Below, piece after piece: positions 25,497 through 33,829 of a stretch of DNA of 56,119 nucleotides; within the stretch, counting starts at the first letter, position 1; each line of letters opens with the position of its first letter. The notes below the pieces were generated by a model that was given only the letters and a program-made list of their open reading frames with translations, did no database searches and was not told the origin of the DNA. The DNA lies in assembly GCA_947625505.1 (NCBI GenBank), contig CANQON010000009.1, positions 1-56,119 of the forward strand, given 5' to 3'. A program made the position numbers and the translations under genes. This DNA is from an uncultured Bacilli bacterium. Lineage in GTDB: Bacteria > Bacillota_I > Bacilli_A > RF39 > UBA660.

Positions 25497-26789
25497 TTAC
25501 CAAGTTTTATCTAAATATACATCATAAACCCCAGTACAATCATATCCTTTAGTAATCATAAATTCTAAATAAGTCATCTCTTTTCCAGAACGCCAATTAT
25601 CATACATCAAACTACCTAAGTCATTAAATTTTAATTTTGATTTGTCGTTTGGTGCTTTACATTCTGTTAAGCGTCCTTTAGGCACCCCAACATCTATTTC
25701 ATAATAGCATTTTTCTCCTAATGTTTTATACGTGGTGCAACCATATGGTGATGCTCCGACTGCATAGCCTAAGTTCATCCATTTATTCCAGATTTTATCT
25801 TTTTCAGCTGTTGTTGTAGCGTCTACTTTGACACCATCTCTTTTTAATTCCGCTACTTCTTTAGCAAAATTTTCTTCATCTATTTCTTTTTGAGTTTTAG
25901 TTGGGGTGGATGGTTTAGGATCTTCTTTAGGAGTTGTACTTCCACTACCACTTGAATTACTATTACTACTATTATTTTTATTACTCGTTATCGATTTATT
26001 ACTTGTTGAGTTCTTATTGTTTGTTGAACTATTATTTTTGTTAGAACCACTTGTTTTATTTGATGTATTCGTTGAACTATTATTTTTAGTTGAATTTTCT
26101 TCTTTTTTCTCTTCTACTTCTTCGTTGATTTTATCTTCTAACTTGTTAGCTTCTTCTTCGGTTTCTACAACAGTTAATTTTACCGTTTCTATGGCTTTAT
26201 TTTCGCTTGAATCACTTATTTCAATATCTATATCATATTCGCCTATTTCACTTGTTGATGGCTTGTTATCACTATCTACATAGCTTAATATACATTCCAT
26301 TCCTGAATTATCACTACATTCAGCAACAAAATCATCGATACTATATTTTTCATTTTTCTTTAAAGCTACATCCTTAACTATATATTCTGGCGTAGTTGTA
26401 TCAATTACTTTTAATGTTGAATGATATTCTTTGTTAAATTTTTCATTGGTAATAGTTACATCATAAGTTCCCATTAAAACTGCTACTTCTTTGCCATTAA
26501 TAGTTTCTTTGTCTAATCCATCGCCTTTAGCTTCAGCATTTTTAGTATAACTTGTTAACGAATATTCTACTTTATATTGACTAGGATACTTTAAGTTCTC
26601 ATTAAAATAGTCTTGAACAGTTGGTACAACATCCACGCCAACCTCTATCTCTAGGTTATCTTTGACTGTTAATTCTTGCGGTGTGTTTAAAATGAAATAT
26701 CCAATTCCTAATAATATAATAAAAACACAAACAACGCTTACGCCGACAACTAGTCTTTTTTTATTTTTTCCTTTGGTATCTTCTTTCAC
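25497..26789 (-). CDS. Anchored Ig-like (DUF5011-like) surface protein
   Basis: A 430-residue envelope protein. A membrane anchor (residues 12-34) is followed by two beta-sandwich Ig-like segments; residues about 130-210 read like a DUF5011/HYR-type domain (SIDDFVAECSDNSG, SEIGEYDIDIEISDSSENKA). Next comes the Ser/Asn/Lys linker module shared with the CAP protein (about residues 222-295), then a C-terminal domain with five cysteines. The start is GTG 26,789 after GGAGG. A strong terminator follows. Probably surface-exposed; function unknown. Confidence 0.75.
   Translation of the reverse strand: MKEDTKGKNKKRLVVGVSVVCVFIILLGIGYFILNTPQELTVKDNLEIEVGVDVVPTVQDYFNENLKYPSQYKVEYSLTSYTKNAEAKGDGLDKETINGKEVAVLMGTYDVTITNEKFNKEYHSTLKVIDTTTPEYIVKDVALKKNEKYSIDDFVAECSDNSGMECILSYVDSDNKPSTSEIGEYDIDIEISDSSENKAIETVKLTVVETEEEANKLEDKINEEVEEKKEENSTKNNSSTNTSNKTSGSNKNNSSTNNKNSTSNKSITSNKNNSSNSNSSGSGSTTPKEDPKPSTPTKTQKEIDEENFAKEVAELKRDGVKVDATTTAEKDKIWNKWMNLGYAVGASPYGCTTYKTLGEKCYYEIDVGVPKGRLTECKAPNDKSKLKFNDLGSLMYDNWRSGKEMTYLEFMITKGYDCTGVYDVYLDKTW
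25932..26123 (-). repeat. Low-complexity linker repeat, copy 2
   Basis: Near-identical at DNA level to 10,735-10,920 in the CAP protein gene, with a small in-frame indel. The adjoining EANKLE/KEEVEEKKEEN segment is also shared, so about 250 bases have been exchanged. Confidence 0.85.
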
Positions 26790-26842
26790 TTTATTTTCCT
26801 CCTCTATTTTTATTGTATCTACAAGGTGAACTTTTTTATTTA

Positions 26843-28066
26843 TTACATATCTATATCATCAATTTCTATTTCATTTTCTAAATTATATTCTTTAATAACT
26901 TCAAAAATATTTTTGCTAATTTTTTCCACTAAAAGCTCTATATCTCTATCATTTTTTAAATTAGTATATTCTCTATATTTTTCTAGTAAAGTTTTATAAT
27001 AACTTGGAATACTTAATAAATCATTCAATTGGTCTTTAGTTAATTTTAAATCTGAAATCAAACTTAAAACTTCTTTATGTGAGCATCCACTAGAATTAAA
27101 AACAAATAATTCATTATCATAATCTAAATCAATATTAGGTAAATATGTCAACATTGATCGTCCAGAATCATAAATTGGAGCTACATCTATCCACTTTAAA
27201 GTATTAGAATCACGAATAATGCCATAATTATTCATATGTCGATCATGATTACTTATAATAACATCTAATAGTAGCATTTTGCTAACTTTTTCTTTAGCCT
27301 CTTTTATGCCATTTGCTTTTAATAAATTAAGATACTCTTCAAAATCTTGCTTGTAGCTTTCGTTATGAATACCCAAATCATTAAAAGGTATCAATTCAAT
27401 ATCTTCACTGCAAAAGGTAGGGCAACCTGAAACTAATGTTTTCTTTGTTAAATTGGATAATATTTTAACTTCATAATCAGCGCAAGCTACATCTAATATT
27501 TTACAAATTTTGGTTGAAAGCATTTCATTAATTGGTTCTAGTCCTAGAAAAGTATTTGTTGTTTTATATAATATTCTAGTTTTATTCGAATCAATTATCC
27601 AACATTTTCCCAACTCTCCGCCTGTTGTAATGTCTGGAGAATATAGAACATCAACATCTTCATAATCATAATTTCGATCCGTTAAACCAACTTCTAAAAA
27701 ATGCTTATATTGAAAATTGTTCGTATAGAAGTTTACTTCTTCCCATTTTTTCTTATCATTCGATGGCTTAATCCAGTATTGATCTGATAAAGATAATCCA
27801 TACGATTTTGTATAAATTGCTGTAATTAAATCAATTTTATGATTTTTCCTTGATATTTGTTTAAACCAATGACTATTTTGTTGAAATCGAGTTGATAACC
27901 AAATATTTAAAGGTTTGATAAAATCTTCTCTATTTTCGGATGGCTTGATAATATAAGGTAAATATTTTAAGTCATAAATATTTTCTATTTTTGTAACAGC
28001 AGGGATTTTTTCATCATACCAAAAATCAAAAATTTTATGATTTTTATTCATCAATGTAAATTGCAT
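26843..28066 (-). CDS. HipA-like Ser/Thr kinase domain protein with DDIDM tail
   Basis: A 407-residue protein with a HipA-C-type kinase core: ISNHDRHMNNYGIIRD (catalytic Asp and Asn, about residues 272-287) and VAPIYDSGRSM (metal-binding Asp, about residues 297-307). The N-terminal third is not a recognisable HipA N-domain, and no HipB-like partner is adjacent. The protein ends EIEIDDIDM, the same tip as the element SSB. AAGGAG precedes the start and the Fic gene is immediately upstream. It could be an element-borne toxin or a transferred effector; this is inference. Confidence 0.82.
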   Translation of the reverse strand: MQFTLMNKNHKIFDFWYDEKIPAVTKIENIYDLKYLPYIIKPSENREDFIKPLNIWLSTRFQQNSHWFKQISRKNHKIDLITAIYTKSYGLSLSDQYWIKPSNDKKKWEEVNFYTNNFQYKHFLEVGLTDRNYDYEDVDVLYSPDITTGGELGKCWIIDSNKTRILYKTTNTFLGLEPINEMLSTKICKILDVACADYEVKILSNLTKKTLVSGCPTFCSEDIELIPFNDLGIHNESYKQDFEEYLNLLKANGIKEAKEKVSKMLLLDVIISNHDRHMNNYGIIRDSNTLKWIDVAPIYDSGRSMLTYLPNIDLDYDNELFVFNSSGCSHKEVLSLISDLKLTKDQLNDLLSIPSYYKTLLEKYREYTNLKNDRDIELLVEKISKNIFEVIKEYNLENEIEIDDIDM

Positions 28067-28082
28067 TGTTACTACTCCTTTT

Positions 28083-28910
28083 CTATAAATCTATATCATC
28101 GTTCTCTTCTTCTATTTCTGTTGGGGTTGGTTCTTGTGTTTGATCTAAAATTAAATCTTGAACTAGCTTGTAATATTCTTGCTGTTCTGTTTTAAAAAAA
28201 TTAACTAATGATTGAACATTACCCTTTTGAGCATTATTTAAACATTTATAATACTCACCTTTTTTTGAATCTTCAACAATAAATGGAAAAATATTATTTT
28301 TGAGACACTCTTTAAATAAAATTATTCTCCCTGTTCTTCCATTCCCGTCTTGAAAAGGATGAATAGTTTCATATTTATAATGAAATTCAGCTAAATCTTT
28401 TAAAGTTTTATGAGGAATGTTATTATACCACTCTAAAAGTTTTTTCATTCTAATAGGCACTTCTTGTGGTGATGCTGTTGCAATATCTGATACCCTATTC
28501 CCTCTGTTTTTATATTCGCCCACTGGATAACCATTAGCTTTATCTTCAAAAACACCAATCTTCAAATCATAATGATAATTTTTAATTAGTTGTTCTGTTA
28601 ACTCATCATTATATGTTTTTAACATATTATTAAACATTACAAAATGTCCATTCATTTCTTCAACATCTTTTGATCTAATCAATTGCTCCTCATTACTAGA
28701 TAAGGTTTTTGTATCAAAAAGACTAGATGTTTGATTATATGTTAATGTACTTCCTTCTATCCTATTGGAATTATAAGCTAAATGTCTCTGTGTTTCACCA
28801 TAAACTCCACTTCGATCTTGTTTTTCATATTCGATTTTAAATCTATTGAGTAACTTTGGCACATATATACTTAATTTTTCATAAGAAAAAATATTTTCAT
28901 TATTATTCAT
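28083..28910 (-). CDS. Fic-domain protein (putative AMPylase) with NDDIDL tail
   Basis: A 275-residue Fic protein. The catalytic motif HPFQDGNGRTGR lies near residue 180. The N-terminal segment SNRIEGSTLT (about residues 48-57) fits the SxxxEG-type inhibitory helix of class II Fic proteins, so it may be self-inhibited in cis. It transfers a nucleotide (usually AMP) to a hydroxyl side chain; the target is unknown. The C-terminus EIEEENDDIDL resembles the tails of HipA-like and SSB proteins here. AAAGGATTG precedes the start. Confidence 0.9.
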   Translation of the reverse strand: MNNNENIFSYEKLSIYVPKLLNRFKIEYEKQDRSGVYGETQRHLAYNSNRIEGSTLTYNQTSSLFDTKTLSSNEEQLIRSKDVEEMNGHFVMFNNMLKTYNDELTEQLIKNYHYDLKIGVFEDKANGYPVGEYKNRGNRVSDIATASPQEVPIRMKKLLEWYNNIPHKTLKDLAEFHYKYETIHPFQDGNGRTGRIILFKECLKNNIFPFIVEDSKKGEYYKCLNNAQKGNVQSLVNFFKTEQQEYYKLVQDLILDQTQEPTPTEIEEENDDIDL

Positions 28911-28975
28911 TATTCATCAATCCTTTCATTACTTATTAATTTAATTATCAATAAACATTTCATAATGCATTTCTT

Positions 28976-29209
28976 TTAATGAACTTCCGTATTATTTAAT
29001 ATCAAAGCAACAACCAATTCCTCATCATCTGGAACGCTAATCCAATTTGGATTAAATGAACTAGAAAATTCACTCCATATTTGATATGCATCTTGATCAT
29101 CAAATATAAATCCTCTTTTTGCCATTGACTGAACAATTTTATCTATATCTTTTTGATGAGGATGTTTTTCTTTTAAAGATAATATTCTTTTATTATTAGT
29201 TGTAAGCAT
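28976..29209 (-). CDS. Hypothetical element protein (77 aa)
   Basis: Unrecognised small soluble protein, helical N-terminus then a mixed region with three Trp/Phe-rich turns. GAGGTGATT precedes the start and a promoter-like pair lies 30-60 bases upstream, so it may be the first gene of the Fic/HipA transcript and could encode a partner of either. No antitoxin family is recognised. Confidence 0.55.
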   Translation of the reverse strand: MLTTNNKRILSLKEKHPHQKDIDKIVQSMAKRGFIFDDQDAYQIWSEFSSSFNPNWISVPDDEELVVALILNNTEVH

Positions 29210-29235
29210 ACAATCACCTCTTTCAATCTAATAAC

Positions 29236-29265
29236 ATTATACCATTTTTTCTTATGTTTTTTTAA
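29236..29265 (-). promoter_or_regulatory. Promoter for the Fic/HipA gene group
   Basis: Leftward -35 TTAAAA (29,265-29,260), 18-base spacer, perfect -10 TATAAT (29,241-29,236), 27 bases from the next ATG. Confidence 0.55.
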
Positions 29266-29321
29266 TCCATTTACTGCAAAGCTAACAATTTCAATTATGA
29301 TGTTTTAAATTCATTTATAAA

Positions 29322-29561
29322 TCACTTCCTCACTTCATCAGTTTTGCATATCCTCTTATTGCAATTAAGACAATAACAATATTTTGATTCCTTACTTAAA
29401 AGGCCATCATACATATCATCATTATTAACAGTATGTTTTTCTTCTGAATTGGTTTGATAAAAGTTAAATCTAAATATTCCACTTCCACTATATTGATATT
29501 TTATATAATAACCTTCTTTCGAATGGCAATGAGGACATTCTCTTAACTCTTTATTAATCAT
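29322..29561 (-). CDS. Small zinc-ribbon protein
   Basis: 79 residues with two CxxC-type knuckles (CPHCHS near residue 9 and CYCLNCNKRIC near residue 65), so probably a zinc-binding protein. The start at 29,561 follows GAGGATGAAGATT; upstream in-frame ATGs lack a site. Function unknown. Confidence 0.6.
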   Translation of the reverse strand: MINKELRECPHCHSKEGYYIKYQYSGSGIFRFNFYQTNSEEKHTVNNDDMYDGLLSKESKYCYCLNCNKRICKTDEVRK

Positions 29562-29583
29562 AATCTTCATCCTCTCTATTAAA

Positions 29584-29919
29584 TTACTTATTAGCAGGCT
29601 TTTTTGTATTATTTTTATAATCATTTAATAAAAGATTATATCTTTGTTTCAGATGATTATACTCATCTGATTGGCTTTTTAATATGTGGGAATCAGCAAT
29701 CACGCAAACATTGCTTATTAAATTTGATAATTTTCTTGATTGTTGGAAAGAACAACCTGTATTTAAATCAACGGCTGACCAACAATTATTTATGTTATTG
29801 TAAAAAGCAAAGAAAGTTATTTTTTCGGTTTTTATAATATAACCTGAAAATTCTTTTAAATATGTTTTAAAAATATCTGGATGATAAAACATTACTAAAA
29901 ATTTTTTTCGTTCGTTCAT
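29584..29919 (-). CDS. Hypothetical element protein (111 aa)
   Basis: Unrecognised. The N-terminal half is beta-rich with aromatic residues (KFLVMFYHPDIF, ITFFAFYNN), the C-terminal third helical and coiled-coil-like. AGGAGATG precedes the start. Part of the early leftward gene group. Confidence 0.5.
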   Translation of the reverse strand: MNERKKFLVMFYHPDIFKTYLKEFSGYIIKTEKITFFAFYNNINNCWSAVDLNTGCSFQQSRKLSNLISNVCVIADSHILKSQSDEYNHLKQRYNLLLNDYKNNTKKPANK

Positions 29920-29938
29920 TACTACATCTCCTAATATT

Positions 29939-30448
29939 TTATTTTTTACAATAGTCTGCTAAGTAGTCTTCTAAATACCAATCGTCAAGTTCTTTGATTG
30001 CTTGAATAGCTTTAAAAGGAATTTTATAATTTTTAACTAAACTATCCACATCATATTTTTTTAAAATTCGCCATACACCCATTCGAGATGATTGAATATC
30101 TTTCATCATGGCAATTTTTTCAGCTGACAAACCTTGTAAATAATAATAAATAATTAATGCTTCTTTTTGATTTAATTTTTTAAAATAATCTAATTCTTTA
30201 TTAATAAGTTTCTCTAATACCATCACTTCTTCTTTCAAAAAGTCAATGTTTTCTTCTAGCTTTATCTTCTTTTGAATATAAATATCCATAGAAGTGAGTG
30301 TTTTAGGGCTATGACCATCTACCACTACTTTAGATGGATCCGATGAAGACGGCTGAGTTAATGAGAAATATTCGATAATTTTATCATTATAAAAATCTAT
30401 ATTGTTTAATAACTTGTTTTTGATTGTCAAGGCTTTAAAAGCATCCAT
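29939..30448 (-). CDS. Sigma-like / ArpU-like HTH regulator
   Basis: About 169 residues. The N-terminal two thirds are helical; residues about 110-150 (LIIYYYLQGLSAEKIAMMKD, then SSRMGVWRILKKY) read like a sigma region 4 helix-turn-helix, as in phage late-gene regulators. The start at 30,448 follows GAAGGAAA. Possibly activates downstream Fic/T4SS promoters; inference only. Confidence 0.6.
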   Translation of the reverse strand: MDAFKALTIKNKLLNNIDFYNDKIIEYFSLTQPSSSDPSKVVVDGHSPKTLTSMDIYIQKKIKLEENIDFLKEEVMVLEKLINKELDYFKKLNQKEALIIYYYLQGLSAEKIAMMKDIQSSRMGVWRILKKYDVDSLVKNYKIPFKAIQAIKELDDWYLEDYLADYCKK

Positions 30449-30449
30449 G

Positions 30450-30623
30450 TTATTTTTCCTTCTTTCTAAAAACATTTTTATTAGTTATAGATTTTAACTT
30501 GGGAATCTTTTTGTCAAGCCTAATCCCAATAACTTTAATAACTTTAACAATAACCTTTGTTTCCGTAACTAATCCAACTACAAAAGTTGAAAAAATTATA
30601 AATCTAAATATTTCTAAAAACAT
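30450..30623 (-). CDS. Small membrane protein (57 aa)
   Basis: One N-terminal hydrophobic helix (LEIFRFIIFSTFVVGLV) and a very basic tail (KKIPKLKS, FRKKEK). The start at 30,623 follows AAAGTGATGATA and its coding region ends two bases before the HTH gene. Function unknown. Confidence 0.5.
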   Translation of the reverse strand: MFLEIFRFIIFSTFVVGLVTETKVIVKVIKVIGIRLDKKIPKLKSITNKNVFRKKEK

Positions 30624-30628
30624 TATCA

Positions 30629-30760
30629 TCACTTTCCTTCTTTTTTTATTTTTTTATAAATTTTACTTTTTAAATTCAAAATTAAATTTTCTATCTGTAA
30701 AATTCCATAGCCAACTAGAAATAAATATCCTAAATTCAATATTAAATCCATAACAGTCAT
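30629..30760 (-). CDS. Small membrane peptide (43 aa)
   Basis: Begins MTVMDLILNLGYLF, with one membrane helix of about 20 residues and a basic tail (KSKIYKKIKKEGK). GAGGGTGATTCT precedes the ATG, and its TGA lies 6 bases before the next small membrane gene. The pair resembles two coupled single-span peptides; function unknown. Confidence 0.5.
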   Translation of the reverse strand: MTVMDLILNLGYLFLVGYGILQIENLILNLKSKIYKKIKKEGK

Positions 30761-30860
30761 AGAATCACCCTCTATTTTATGATTTTCTTATCCATTACAA
30801 GCATTTTTACATAAATCAATGAATTTGTTTTACCTCATATTAAGCGTTTAAATGGCATTT

Positions 30861-31415
30861 TTAATTAGAATTTAAGTCTAACGATTGTTGAATTAAGTTA
30901 TTTTTTATTTTTTTCAAATTGGACAAACTGCTTAACGATTTAATAGCGTTAGATAAAGATTCTATTGAATCGTTTAAAATATTGACGTTATTTTCTAATT
31001 CTTTAATTCTTATACAATATTTTAAGTTAAGTTCTTTATAATCATTAAGTTGTTTTTGTGTATTTAGTAAATCGTTTTGTAATGCTTGAAATTGTGTTAA
31101 TCTATTTTCATTCCTTTTTCCTAAATTCAGCTTTACATAATTGCCTTGTATTCCTAAAATCTTAACATGATGGCTAAATTTTCCAGATGCATTTTTTATT
31201 AAAAATCCATTAACCGCCCAGTCTTTCTTGATTGAATCAAAGTCATAACCGCTCTTTCTTAATAGTTCAACACAGATTTCTTTATTTATCGTTACAATTG
31301 AACTATCTATTTTTCCCCAAAATTTCCCATGCACTTCTTTTTTATTAAATTGATTTATATTATCTTTTATAAATTTAATCATTGCTTCTTTTGACATTTC
31401 GCTTTCAAAATTCAT
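30861..31415 (-). CDS. DNA-binding-like domain plus coiled coil; paralogue of DUF927 C-terminus
   Basis: A 184-residue protein. Residues about 24-95 are almost identical to the last about 70 residues of the DUF927 protein at 31,721-33,289 (shared FWGKIDSSIVTINKE, ELLRKSGYDFDSIKKDW, SGKFSHHVKILGIQG). The remainder is a leucine/asparagine-rich coiled coil. It looks like a free-standing copy of the helicase's C-terminal domain joined to a coiled coil. GGAG precedes the start. Confidence 0.65.
   Translation of the reverse strand: MNFESEMSKEAMIKFIKDNINQFNKKEVHGKFWGKIDSSIVTINKEICVELLRKSGYDFDSIKKDWAVNGFLIKNASGKFSHHVKILGIQGNYVKLNLGKRNENRLTQFQALQNDLLNTQKQLNDYKELNLKYCIRIKELENNVNILNDSIESLSNAIKSLSSLSNLKKIKNNLIQQSLDLNSN
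31121..31330 (-). repeat. 210-bp direct repeat, copy 1
   Basis: Matches 31,735-31,944 with only a handful of substitutions over exactly 210 bases. Encodes the shared C-terminal domain. The copy spacing is 614 bases. Confidence 0.92.
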
Positions 31416-31720
31416 TTTCTATTCTCCAATCTAATTTATTTATATATTTATTTATTATTTATTATTTATTTATTATTTATAATATATAAAGTAAAATTAC
31501 CATAATACTTTTAAAATTGCTTTTTAATTACCTACTTTTTGTTGATATATAAGGTATAATTGCCATAATTCCCTTTTTTAACTGTATAGACTATACGCGC
31601 GCGCATGTATTCTATATGGGGAAATTTGGTAATTTTGGTAACATTCTCTTATTTTTCAACGATTTTGAGGTAATCTTTTTGCAATTCTTAATTCATACAA
31701 GCAATTTTAATTTTTACATA
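31416..31720. other. AT-rich intergenic region between the two repeat copies
   Basis: No gene is seen. It contains a long TTTATT-rich tract (about 31,436-31,488), several TACCATAAT / GCCATAATT / GGTAATTTTGGTAAC elements, a palindrome GTATAGACTATAC (31,584-31,596), and an abrupt CGCGCGCGC tract (31,596-31,604) in a very AT-rich setting. It could hold promoter or operator sites, or a replication start given the neighbouring helicase gene; nothing is certain. Confidence 0.4.
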
Positions 31721-33289
31721 CTATTTAATAATATCTAAATTCAGCTTTACATAATTGCCTTGTATTCCTAAAATCTTAATTTGATGGCTAAATTTTCCAG
31801 ATGCATTTTTTATTAAAAATCCATTTTTCGCCCAATCTTTCTTGATTGAATCAAAGTCATAACCACTCTTTCTTAATAGTTCAACACAGATTTCTTTATT
31901 TATCGTTACAATTGAACTATCTATTTTTCCCCAAAATTTCCCATATTCATTATTTGAATTAAAAGAATTAATATTTAAATTAATTTGATTAATAATAGTA
32001 TTCATTGCTAATTTCCAAGTAGATCTTTCATCAGAATCAACTAAATAAAGTTCTAATTCAGATAATTCAATCTGTTGTTCTTCTTTAAATATGCATTCCC
32101 TTCCAAACTCATTTGCTAAAAGAAGAACTGCCCATATTGTTATATGCTTTGATGATAGTTTTGTATTTTGTTTCAAAAAATCGAAAATTTCATAGTAACG
32201 ATCATTAATAACATCCATGCCTAATGTTTTTATGTAATTAATAAAAATCTTTCCCGCAGTACCATAATTTTTATTAATAATTGATAAAACCTCACGAGGA
32301 TATGCAATCAGTACATCATCATACTGAATATCAATAATTCGATTAAAAACTTGCTCTGGATAATCTTGTTTAGCTAGAGGCTCATTGTTAGTGAAAAGAA
32401 AATTATTATTCCAAGTTTTAGGTTGAAAAATTTTTCCTTCCCTATTAGAGCGACCTCTTTCAATACCTTCTGACAATTCCATTACTAAACTTTTTAACGA
32501 TGCATTTACATTTGTGTTATAACATTGTAATTCATCGCAAAACATTGTTATATCCTGTAAAAAATTTGCTGTTCTAACATAAAATTGAGTTGTATTATTC
32601 GTGCCAAATTGCAAACAACCACTATTCGGATTTCCCCAAATACTCATTGCTACCATTGAAGCAATCGTTTTTCCATTCCCACTATTAACACTCCATAAAT
32701 TAAATATATATGGTTTTAAATGCAAAATTTTTAATAGAGGACTAGCTAAAGTCGTAGCCATTAATAACTTAATAACAACATTTTTTCGTAGATTTGAAAC
32801 AAGTTCTTTCCATTCTGAAAAGTTTCCTACTTCTTTAATACTGTCAAATGTTGACTTTTGATCAGCATAACCATCAAATTCTATTTTTTGATCATAAGGA
32901 ATAAAAATATCATCCATCCATCCAAGCCTACTGATACTTAATTTTATAGGAATCAGATTGTAATTCAATTCTTGATAATCTTTAAAAAAGTTAATCATCT
33001 CTTTACAATTATTAGAATCAATCTTAATTCTTTTAGTTGCTAAAGTAATAATTTTATTACTAATAGCTAAAGTATCGCTATTAACAATTACTTTTTTTAA
33101 ACCTTCCTGTGGGCTAAGTTGATATGTTAGTTCAATTTGTGAATTTCCTGTTTCTATATTTTCATATATTAAAGTTGGGATAATTGGTGTCGGACATATT
33201 CGAAAATCATTTTTATAAATACCATCACTTTTTATTTGATAAACACCCATATTTTTATCCTTGAGAATTTTATCTAATATGTTAGTCAT
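31721..33289 (-). CDS. DUF927-type helicase/primase ATPase
   Basis: A 522-residue mobile-element replication ATPase. Walker A is VNSGNGKT near residue 207; a Walker B-like segment is ITMFCDELQCY near residue 252. The layout (N-terminal beta region, ATPase core, C-terminal small domain) fits the DUF927 superfamily of phage/plasmid helicases. The C-terminal 70 residues are duplicated in the next gene downstream. ATG 33,289 follows AGGTGAAGATT. Confidence 0.8.
   Translation of the reverse strand: MTNILDKILKDKNMGVYQIKSDGIYKNDFRICPTPIIPTLIYENIETGNSQIELTYQLSPQEGLKKVIVNSDTLAISNKIITLATKRIKIDSNNCKEMINFFKDYQELNYNLIPIKLSISRLGWMDDIFIPYDQKIEFDGYADQKSTFDSIKEVGNFSEWKELVSNLRKNVVIKLLMATTLASPLLKILHLKPYIFNLWSVNSGNGKTIASMVAMSIWGNPNSGCLQFGTNNTTQFYVRTANFLQDITMFCDELQCYNTNVNASLKSLVMELSEGIERGRSNREGKIFQPKTWNNNFLFTNNEPLAKQDYPEQVFNRIIDIQYDDVLIAYPREVLSIINKNYGTAGKIFINYIKTLGMDVINDRYYEIFDFLKQNTKLSSKHITIWAVLLLANEFGRECIFKEEQQIELSELELYLVDSDERSTWKLAMNTIINQINLNINSFNSNNEYGKFWGKIDSSIVTINKEICVELLRKSGYDFDSIKKDWAKNGFLIKNASGKFSHQIKILGIQGNYVKLNLDIIK
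31735..31944 (-). repeat. 210-bp direct repeat, copy 2
   Basis: 3' end of the DUF927 gene; partner of 31,121-31,330. Confidence 0.92.
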
Positions 33290-33303
33290 AATCTTCACCT
33301 ACA

Positions 33304-33819
33304 TTATTTCCATTTATTAATTATAAAATTATTAGAATCACAATGATTACATTTCATTAAGTTACATTGAAAATAACGAATTTTTTGACTTGATAAATTA
33401 TGAAAATAATAAGATTTATTACATTTTGTACATTTTACTTCATATTTAAAACCAGCTAAATTGGTAGCAAAAGAATAATTACTATTAGTTAAATAATTAT
33501 TAATATCAAAGCATCGTGAAATATGATAGCCTAATTTTTTATTAACATCTTCGGCATATTTTTTCCAAGTCTTATCATGATTTTTTGTGTCAGGAAAAGT
33601 GTGTAATAGCTCATGCATTAAAATTTCCTTAAATAAAATCTCATCATTTAATGAAATAATCCATTTTGCAATTTCTATCCTTTGTTTATTAATACATCTA
33701 CCTAAAGTTGTACCTGTAATTGGTGCTATTGATAGATAAACATTACCATGCAATTTTGAACCGTAGCCTATTTGTTTTAATTCTCTCTTACATGAGGCAA
33801 ATAATTTATCAATATTCAT
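33304..33819 (-). CDS. SprT-like zinc metalloprotease
   Basis: About 171 residues with the metal motif HELLHTF followed by a His in KNHDKTWKKYA (about residues 75-95) and a C-terminal zinc ribbon (CTKCNKSY, CNLMKCNHCDS). SprT/Spartan-like proteins often act on DNA-protein complexes, which would suit an element that moves protein-linked DNA, but substrate is unknown. The start at 33,819 lies 11 bases after the previous stop; its ribosome site is weak, so coupling is likely. Confidence 0.82.
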   Translation of the reverse strand: MNIDKLFASCKRELKQIGYGSKLHGNVYLSIAPITGTTLGRCINKQRIEIAKWIISLNDEILFKEILMHELLHTFPDTKNHDKTWKKYAEDVNKKLGYHISRCFDINNYLTNSNYSFATNLAGFKYEVKCTKCNKSYYFHNLSSQKIRYFQCNLMKCNHCDSNNFIINKWK

Positions 33820-33829
33820 TTTTGTTTCA

